Source of the DNA: Anastrepha obliqua
Lineage: Eukaryota > Arthropoda > Insecta > Diptera > Tephritidae
DNA: 64,000 bases
Assembly (NCBI RefSeq): GCF_027943255.1
Contig: NC_072893.1
Span: forward strand, 36,726,001-36,790,000
Direction of reading: 5' to 3'
In this document: one piece after another, positions 56,551 through 64,000 of the stretch
Layout: each line of letters begins with the position of its first letter
Position numbering within the stretch: position 1 is the first letter of the stretch
Position numbers and translations under genes: made by a program
Notes under the pieces: generated by a model
Told to the model about the DNA's origin: nothing
The model's database searches: none
The model's input: the letters and a program-made list of their open reading frames with translations, nothing else

Positions 56551-57110
56551 TAACTCACCAAACGGTGGACCCAAGAAACGTGGTGTTTCTACAGGTTGGG
56601 TCCAGAGGGAGACGGGTGTTAGGTGAGTAGGTTTGATGGGGCCTGTGAAAAGGTGGTTAGTGTCGTGCGGCGTGCCTTCACATGCTGGACATATGTTGGG
56701 TATATCGGTATATTTATTATATATTATTATCGGTATATATATTTGGTATATCAATTCTGGATAGGTAGGAGTTTAACCTGATATTTAGAACGTAATTGTG
56801 TCAAGGTCACGCGGGACTCTCGGGCTAGCCGAAGCTCTTCGTCTTGGTTCGGTTGGGGGTTGGACTCCAATGACGACAGTCAGAGGTCGGGAGTTTAGGA
56901 AGGCTGTCCGGGGGGCTCAGCATAATTCAGAACCGGCCGGCCAATTGCTGTAAATGTAAACGAGCAACATTTCTTTGTCTTTGCTCCAAGTACTACCGAT
57001 AAGGGATTTGTGACGACCTTGTTGCGGTTTTGGACCTTAGCAGAAAAGGAGGTGTGCCATAGACTTTGACCTTTAACTATAGTTTGACCTCCTTCGTTCA
57101 GGTGGTAAAG
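56551..57110 (-). pseudogene. Jockey-type LINE 3' fragment (unit C)
   Basis: DIPNICPACEGTPHDTNHLF and FLGPPFGELEKT mark the C-terminus; upstream text is shortened by deletion compared with unit B. A small TATA-rich expansion lies at about 56702-56745. Confidence 0.8.
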
Positions 57111-58094
57111 AGGCTTATCGTGGATTTAGTTGGGAAAGTTGGAGATTTCTCGAGTGTCAGCTGCTTAGCTGTGCTTTTCTTATTCGTATTTCGTAGTAGG
57201 GAGAGTTCGATGGGCTCCTCCTCCAGTCACCGAAATCTCGAGTTCAATACAAGGGATATGGTAAAATTTTCCACAGCATTTTCTATCGTCCAGCATCTGA
57301 TGTTTAAGCATTTTCGTCTTTCAAATTTGTTGGGTTCCGATAATGCTTCAATATGTTTTGCGCTGTTCCCCATCCCGCTGCCGGTTTGGCAGCCATGATA
57401 GTGACAACGTTGTTTCTTTTATGGCACTGTTTTTAAGCTCACTGGCAATCGACCGAAATTTGATTTGGGGCAGAAATGGTCGTTTTGTTCGTTTGTATTG
57501 CAACTTGTTTTGGGTTGCTTGAAGTAGAATATATCGCGCTCGTTGCCACAAATTGTTCTTCTTAAGTCCTTAGCTAGTGATTAGTTGCAAACAACTGAAG
57601 ACGTGACTGTCATAACGCAATCGACTTGATTTCGATTTTTTTTTGTTAGAGTTTGACCAGTTGTCGATATTCGATCATACATTTGATTAAATAGTCTTTT
57701 CAGTACTTCAATTCACTGCTGTTTTCTAAATGTCCCAATGCCATCTTGAGCGGCTCACTGGAATGTAAGTTGATAAGAATTCCACTTCAAACGTCATTGC
57801 CATAATGATAATAGCTATAGTGCTTGTTTGGAACACGAAGACCTTCCTCAACATTAACCTTAATCAAATTAGTCCTTCGCAGATCAAATCGATAACCGAT
57901 TCAAGTTCGATGAAGTGTTCACATATGTATGTATGTATAAATATATTAGGGTGCCTCAATAAAAAAACATTGCAGTTTTTCCACCGGAATTATAAACATT
58001 TTTAGATTTTAAGACTTCTGCCAAAATTTTTATGGAAAATAAAAGTTTTAAAAAAGATTTTCGTTAGCTGAGCCGATTTGAAAGTACCTATTCG
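57111..58094. other. shared sequence, no gene recognised (C copy)
   Basis: Counterpart of 26561-27530. Similar open frames occur on both strands but with differing ends. Confidence 0.45.
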
Positions 58095-58600
58095 TACCCT
58101 GTATTTTTTGACAGAGACGTCAGATCGCTTAATGTCATACCGCGTTGGAAGCGTCAGTCCAAGCAGATTTTTACTATGGAACAGTACACGCCACGCGAGC
58201 GCTCCCAAATTGTTGAAATTTACATTCAACAAAAGAAGTCAATTGTGAAAACTCAACGTGCATATAAAAATTAAATAATGTGAAAAATGCGCCATTAAAC
58301 GTTTGTACGAAAGGTTTTCGACTGGTGATGCTCCTTCTAATCCAAAGAGGCCAAATTGCTCTTGTACGGGCCGGTGTTGAGACGTCATGGCCGTCCTCAG
58401 CAGTTGGGCATTGCTCGGACCACTTTACAACGAATTATCCGCATTGATTTGCATTTATTCCCGTATAAGATTCAATTGACGCAAAGATTTTTGCCTGCGG
58501 ACAAGCCTCGTCGATTGGAATGGACCCAAAAAACACATGCGTCCGTCGAATATGGGCAACGCTGTATACAATACTTTCTTTTAAAGAAATACTTTCGGAA
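58095..58600 (+). pseudogene. mariner-like transposase fossil, C-specific
   Basis: From an ATG at 58176: MEQYTPRERSQIVEIYIQQK, then frame-broken pieces QLGIARTTLQRIIRIDLHLF, PYKIQLTQRF and LPADKPRRLEW. This is the HTH half of a DUF4817-type mariner lineage. Unit B has no counterpart at this point. The catalytic half is missing. Confidence 0.75.
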
Positions 58601-58635
58601 AATTCACCTCCGATGATAGAAGAGTTTAAACTTAA

Positions 58636-59254
58636 GGAGTCCCGGTGGTTTAGAGCTCAAAAATTTAGGGTATTTTCAGGAATTTTTTTTACAATAAAAA
58701 AATGAAAAACGATATTAAAATATTTTAGTCTCTTTATTTAACTTCTTTTACATACAAAATTGAAAAATTTTTTTTTTTTTTTTATTTAAAAAATGACGCT
58801 TAAGTCGAAAAATTGGACATGGACGGTGTTGTCAATTTTGACTCTTCTATTTATCTGAAACATAAAAGCCAAAAAAAATTATTAATCAGTGTGACAGTAG
58901 TCATGTCCGGTACTAGAATAAAAAACAAAATTTACAAAATGGCGCGGTTTTGAATTTGACACTCTAAAAATCAGGTTTTTTTCAGTCTTTTAATGTAATA
59001 AATGCGAAATAATTGAAATAATAATATGATTCAAGTACGGCTGATAGCCATTGATGTTGTGAACAACATATTAAAATTTCAGACGATTTCCAGTTGAGTT
59101 TAAAGAATGAGGTTCAGAAGTGGCTGTAGATGCTATAATATTGAGAATTTCCGGATGAAATTTTCACATTATATTCTTAAGATACTATACTTCCGAAATA
59201 TCGGAAAAACCAAAAAAAATCGATTTTTTGAAATTTCTAGGTCACCGGTTCCCC
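58636..59254. mobile_element. TTAA-type MITE (unit C copy)
   Basis: TTAA at 58632-58635 and 59255-59258. The left end is GGAGTCCCGGTGG; the reversed right end is GGGGAACCGGTGACCTAGAA. Subterminal CTAGAAATTTCAAAAAATCG (reversed) nearly equals that of the MITE in env. 619 bp, no coding frame. Confidence 0.65.
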
Positions 59255-59258
59255 TTAA

Positions 59259-60370
59259 AAGGTCTGCATTAAAATGTTTAAAAATTTTAGCAACCGAATC
59301 AAATTAATAGATTTTTGAGCTATTTTTGAAAAAAAATTATTTGTGAAAAAAAATAGAAATTTTCTGGGGTGTTATATCATCTTTCAGCCTTTCTAGGAGT
59401 TATAAATGGAAAATAATCAAATTTTTACAGCTTTGCCAAGGAAAAGGTGTTCTAAAAGTATTTCTATAAAAATAAATTGTAAATTACACGGAAGAAAAAA
59501 TATAAAATTTAACCGTGTTTATTTCGCATTCTTAGTTTTTGACATTTACTGCCTCCGTGAATATATTTAACCATCTCTAAACGGACTGACGAAAGACGAA
59601 CGAATTGTAATGCAGAGGTGGCGATTGCCCTCTGCATCATTTGGCTACTTCGATTGTAATGTTGCAGCTACTTCCTAGTTTACCTACTTCCTAGCTTACA
59701 GAAATGTTAATTACGTCTATCAAAAGCATTGCGAGTAGATTAGGCTGGGACTGCTGGTGTATACCAAGTGGTTGACGATTCAGGCCGTGACCGGCCCCTA
59801 GTACAGGGCGGTTATATTATTCTTATATCTGCTTGGATATGAGAAATATGTTACAGAAAGTATCTTAAGTAACTCATTAAAGAAAAACGGCCTGAGTGAC
59901 TGAAGAGAGGTATGATAAATTGAGTTTCCTTTCCGGTGGGCTTTACGCGACTGTGAAGTGTTATGGGACAATCTCTAAAAATGAAAATTTTTTCGTGGAA
60001 TGAATTCGCAAACTATTGAATTATTTATTTGAAATCAAGATGTAAATTCACATTCGAAAATAATTCAATGCTTCCTGCTTAGTAATGAAAACTATGAATA
60101 ACTAAATATATAGCTAAACTATTACATAACGTGGATAAAATATACAAATGCGATTAAAGAACGTGCCGAAGAAAATATGACAAATACCCTGCAGGAAAAA
60201 TACCACTTGTTCACTAGAATACTACCAGTTCACTATTCAGCTCAATTAGTTTGTGCTCTATCTTTTTGCCACTTTAGCAAAAGATTTTCTTAACACGTGA
60301 ATATCCCAAAACCAATTCGAGTCCAACATGTTAAAAAAACGCATTTTAAAAAATTCAATTTTATAAGAAA
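59259..60370. other. no recognised gene; shared with unit B
   Basis: Counterpart of 28582-29780, with small deletions. Confidence 0.5.
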
Positions 60371-62158
60371 CTAGCAAACCCGGCCCCCTTCGCTGGGCAC
60401 ACTAAAATAGAATAGATATGGTTTGCAACAGAAAATATATGGTTTTCATATTATTTATTTCTTTATTCTCAAGCGCTTTGGCATAAACAATATTTTTTGT
60501 TTTTCTATTTGTTTTTAAGTAAATATAAAATATAAATTGAAAATCAGGAAAAAAGAAGATTGTTTTTAAATTTCAAATCAACGCATATGAATAAACAATC
60601 GTCTTTTTTCCTGATCATCCATGAATTTTTCGTTTCAATTTATATGTTTTATTAAGCATTGGAGCTTTTTTAACCATTATCCATTTATATTTTTCAAAAA
60701 AAAAAAAACGAAAAAAATTGTTTTTTCCACGAACACATAATTTCATTCGGATTTCACATTAAATTCTCAAATTTCGTAAGAAATTATTCACTGTTCCAAA
60801 ATCCACTCCAAAAAAATTCACTAACAATTTTTACATGTTGCACTTACGTTTTTTCCTTATGGCATCCAAATCAGAAAGAAATATTGACACATTGTAACTC
60901 ACACTGTCAATTTGACAGTTCAGTTCCGCCCCAAGCGTTAAAAAAGTAAGCGACATTATGGCTGGCTGAAAAGAACGCTGTACCCGTTGCCACTGCTCCG
61001 AATTACAACCAAACTTTACGAAACCCATTTTCAATACTTACTTAACAATGTGCATAAGTTTGGTTTAATTCGGTGCAAAGACACGGCGGGTCCACGTTTT
61101 GGCGTATATTTCGAGACCCTAGTCATCAATAGGTATGAAAATTACCCCGTATTAAAGCACTTATCAACAGCTTTCATTTGATACCCATATTGTACATACA
61201 CAGCCAAAGGTTACCCGGGTCCACGTTTTGACCTATATCTCGAGACCCTATCTACCAATAGGTATTCAAACTATACGGAAATCATCTTCAATACCTACTT
61301 AACAATGTGTGTGAGTTTGGTTTAGTTCGGTTCAAAGACACGGCGGGTCCACGTTTTGGCATATATTTCGAGACCCTAGTCACGGAGCGGATGGAAATAC
61401 TCTGAACTAAAGCATTCACCAACAGCTTCCATTTGAAACCCATATTGTACATACACATCCGAAGGTTACCCGGGTCCAGGTTTTGACCTATATCTCGAGA
61501 CCATATCTACCAATAGGTATCCAAACTATACGGAAACCATCTTCAATACCTCCTTAACAATGTGTGTAAGTTTGGTTTAATTCGGTGCAAAGACACGGCG
61601 GGTCCACGTTTTGGCATATATTTCCAGACCCTAGTCATCAATAGGTATGAAAATTACCCCGTATTAAAGCACTTATCAACAGCTTTCATTTGATACCCAT
61701 ATTGTACATACACAACCAAAGGTTACCCGGGTCCACGTTTTGACCTATATCTCGAGACCCCAGTCACGGAGCGGCATGAAAAATACTCTGTACTAAAGCA
61801 TTCACCAACAGCTTCAATTTGATATCCATATTGTACAAACACATTCTAGGGTCCACGTTTTGGTCTCTATCTCGAGACCCTAGTCACGGAGCGGCATGAA
61901 AGATACTCTGGACTAAAGCATTCACCAACAGCTTCCATTTGATACCCATATTGTACATACCCATCCGAAGGTTACCCGGGTCCACGTTTTGACCTATATT
62001 TCGAGCCCTATTTCCAAAATAAAATATGATCCATGTTACTCGTGGATGATGTAGCTTTCGAATGGTGAAAGAATTTTTAAAATCGGTCCAGTAGTTTTTG
62101 AGCCTATTCGTTACAAACAAACAAACAAAGTTTTCCTCTTTATAATATTAGTATAGAT
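60371..62158. mobile_element. 1.8-kb insertion with internal minisatellite, C-specific
   Basis: Unit B runs through this point without it. The left end reads CTAGCAAACCCGGCCCCCTT, the right end CTTTATAATATTAGTATAGA. I have seen both kinds of end text in many insect genomes but cannot name the family. No coding frame is convincing. The right half holds a tandem repeat. Confidence 0.7.
61089..62010. repeat. minisatellite, about 128-bp period, eight copies
   Basis: The phrase GGTCCACGTTTTG (one copy has G for C) starts at 61089, 61218, 61346, 61473, 61601, 61730, 61850 and 61979. Spacings are 120-129 bp. Copies alternate between GGCRTATATTTC and GACCTATATCTC variants through the first six, giving a higher-order unit of about 256 bp. 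Confidence 0.92.
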
Positions 62159-62229
62159 ATGAGATTATAAGCAAATCCTAAAAAAATTAAAACAAATTCT
62201 TAAATAAACAAATCACTGAGGCACTTATT

Positions 62230-62460
62230 TTAGTTGGTACCTCCTAGGTAGGTGAAACGGTTGAAGCACCTGATATCTACAACCAGCCATAGCTTTTGAA
62301 TCAATGAAGAAGATTGATGGAATTTAGGTTGGCAGACTGCCTCAGGCTGTCGAAGAAAGGAGCACCCAGTGACCTTAATCATTTGGCTAAACCAAACCCG
62401 TATATTTACAGAGGAAGTGCTCATCAGTCTTCTTCTCTGAAAGGTCCCCTCAGCTTCTGC
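62230..62460 (-). pseudogene. LINE C-terminal fragment (unit C copy)
   Basis: Same as 29861-30055 in unit B. The further part present in B at about 30100-30470 is deleted here. Confidence 0.75.
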
Positions 62461-62813
62461 AATGCGGATTAAATGGTAAACGAAGCTTAGGCAGAGGTAA
62501 CAGCCTCGGTACAGATTTCCCCCTACCGCCTATAGACGGACCAAGGCGTCTTTAATTTGAGTCCAATGAGTCTTTAACTTTCTAACGAACTTTCTAAAAC
62601 CAACTAATATGCAGACAAGTTGATCATACAAGAGTATTATCATTCTATATCCCTCTACGCCTACACATACTCGTATACTATATACACCCACAAAGGACAT
62701 GCCATTAAATTTTCTCTTCAGCTATCTACAAGTGCCGACGTTCTTCTTAAGCACATAGATGGTCGGATAAGTGCAAACGTACTTGTACACACACACTCAT
62801 ACAAAAGTATTTG

Positions 62814-62817
62814 TACA
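62814..62817. other. empty target site of the errantivirus
   Basis: TTTG-TACA-CTCCAGATAGC here corresponds to the two broken flanks of the provirus in unit B (ending TTTG-TACA and starting TACA-CTCTAGATAGC). It shows the state before insertion. Confidence 0.93.
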
Positions 62818-63555
62818 CTCCAGATAGCAAATTTTAGCTTGACACTAAATACCTTAGACGCCACTGTAAGGGTTGTTTTCAATAGACTTACTTTGGTGCC
62901 GCCGTCACCGCTTGGCAAAGTTACCACAAGCCATTAAGGCATAAAAGTGCTCAGCAAGTCATCGAAGAATTGAAGCTTTGTGCTCCTAGATGTTTATGCA
63001 TATATGTATATATGTATGTATGTATATTATGTGTAGGCTTGCATGGCAAGTGCTTTTTCACTTTTAAGTTTTTCAGGGTTAAGTAGGTTTCAATGACGAA
63101 AAAAATGTGGCCAGTAGGATGGCATCCAATGAATATTGTTCCAAAGTGTTGGTCTCCGTTAGAAGTGAAAATATTTGATACATATATTTTTTCCAATGAT
63201 GAATTTCACATGACGAAAAACTGAGAAAAAACGAGAGATGAACTGATTCTGGTGGTTAAAAAAAGTTCATGCTGCTTCAAAGTGAACTGTTTCTTATTAA
63301 AATGAGTTTTAAGTTTATTTAGTAGTTTGTTGAATATCAGCTAAGTTTTTCTGCATAGCGCTCCACGAACCCTCTAGAAGTTGCCCAAGCTCAGCACTCT
63401 TTTTACGGATACTAAAAATGTCAGGATTGCGATTTCCTCTCCAATAAAGCAATGTTGTTGGCATCAAAGCACTCGGCTCCTATATTCAAGGTAATTATCT
63501 TGTTTGGACTTTAATTTAATTCGGCTATAAGTAAAAGCGGTAACCTCGGTATTAA
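62818..63555. other. unit C flank, no gene recognised
   Basis: Nearly identical to 38951-39679. Confidence 0.6.
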
Positions 63556-64000
63556 ACAAGGAACTGAATTTCATTCAAACGACTCTCACAGCTGGCTATA
63601 CAGTAGACCATTTTGACAGCATCGAGCAATGTGTTGATTATAAATCTAAGCCGCATTTGCTTTTTATTCACTTTGAAAAAGTCTTCGACAGCATCAATCG
63701 GGAAATCATCTGGTCTGCTCTGCGAAGAAGAGATATTCCCGATAAGCTAATTGCCCTGATACACGAGAGCTACAGTCCTGCACAAAGGATTGTTTTCTGA
63801 GACTTTCCAAGTTCTGAGCGGTGGTGCACGGCAAAGATGCATATTTTTTGTTCTTGCCCTCGAGGACATCACGTGCGCTGCTTTCAGTAATCAAAGATAT
63901 CTGGCATACGCGGATGATATCTACTTACTGGCTTATAAACTTTGCGACCTGAAACTGCTTACTCAAGCCATGCAGGAAAAGCTTCAAGGTACCGGTCTCG
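63556..64000 (+). pseudogene. RTE-type LINE reverse transcriptase fossil, cut by window end
   Basis: Same copy as 39680-40132 (CVDYKSKPHLLFIHFEKVFD, SINREIIWSALRRRDIPDKL, LAYADDIYLLAYKLCDLKLL) with the same stop and frame break, so it was already dead before the duplication. Confidence 0.8.

Larger units (their letters stand above)
48012..64000. repeat. segmental duplication unit C (runs off the window)
   Basis: Colinear with unit B. C-only parts are about 950 bp at 51957-52905, a mariner fossil (58095-58600) and a 1.8-kb insertion (60371-62158). It lacks the errantivirus, the 1.2-kb DNA element and the insert in the mariner fossil. The last 1.18 kb differs from unit B at only a handful of positions; the middle is visibly more diverged. 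Confidence 0.9.

Noticed and set aside
61089..62010. CRISPR-like array
   Set aside because: Units are about 128 bp and tandem, with no short repeat/unique spacer pattern; the genome is eukaryotic.

Overview
The window looks like a repeat-rich piece of a dipteran genome, most likely a tephritid fruit fly. Reasons: AT-rich DNA, 64-bp introns, many Tc1/mariner, Jockey, I-type and RTE relics, an insect errantivirus, and a tRNA-derived SINE whose sequence I remember as abundant in tephritid genomes. The species call is inference. The only intact host genes I can support are three paralogous secreted chymotrypsin-fold serine proteases, all on the minus strand (13456-14323, 22708-23575, 53151-54020). 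Nearly everything else is mobile DNA or its debris.

Layout. 1-8.74 kb: Tc1/mariner and LINE fossils and one PIF/Harbinger-like MITE. 8.76-15.2 kb: duplicated unit A (5.7 kb, protease A) between two 373-374 bp direct repeats made of mariner debris. 15.2-16.8 kb: two mariner fossils and a SINE. 16.7-40.13 kb: unit B (protease B), carrying an 8.15-kb errantivirus at 30795-38946. 40.13-48.0 kb: sequence outside the duplication, with LINE ends, a mariner MITE and a decayed element coding an XPG-like nuclease with a CXC motif (44.75-47.2 kb). 48.01 kb to the window end: unit C (protease C), the counterpart of unit B offset by about 31.3 kb; it runs off the edge.

Because B and C are copies, the window holds occupied and empty versions of several insertions. 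The errantivirus has a 4-bp TACA duplication in B and an unduplicated TACA in C. A TTAA MITE in A is absent from B and C. A 1.2-kb element and a 295-bp insertion are present in B only; a 1.8-kb minisatellite-bearing insertion is in C only. A fragment of a Cys-rich arthropod repeat-protein family interrupts a mariner fossil in A and B but not C, so A and B are probably sisters.

The proteases keep the His-Asp-Ser triad and six canonical cysteines. Their primary pocket is Gly189/Asp226 (chymotrypsin numbering), the brachyurin/insect-collagenase arrangement rather than trypsin Asp189. The copies differ at pocket positions 190, 214 and 216, and copy C has Cys in place of Ser214 plus a moved splice acceptor. 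A TATA box, a poly(A) signal and a duplicated GATA/forkhead-like upstream module are kept in all three. The strongest candidates for something little described are the pocket-diversified protease cluster, the TTAA-MITE family, one member of which split the errantiviral env, and the XPG/CXC element.
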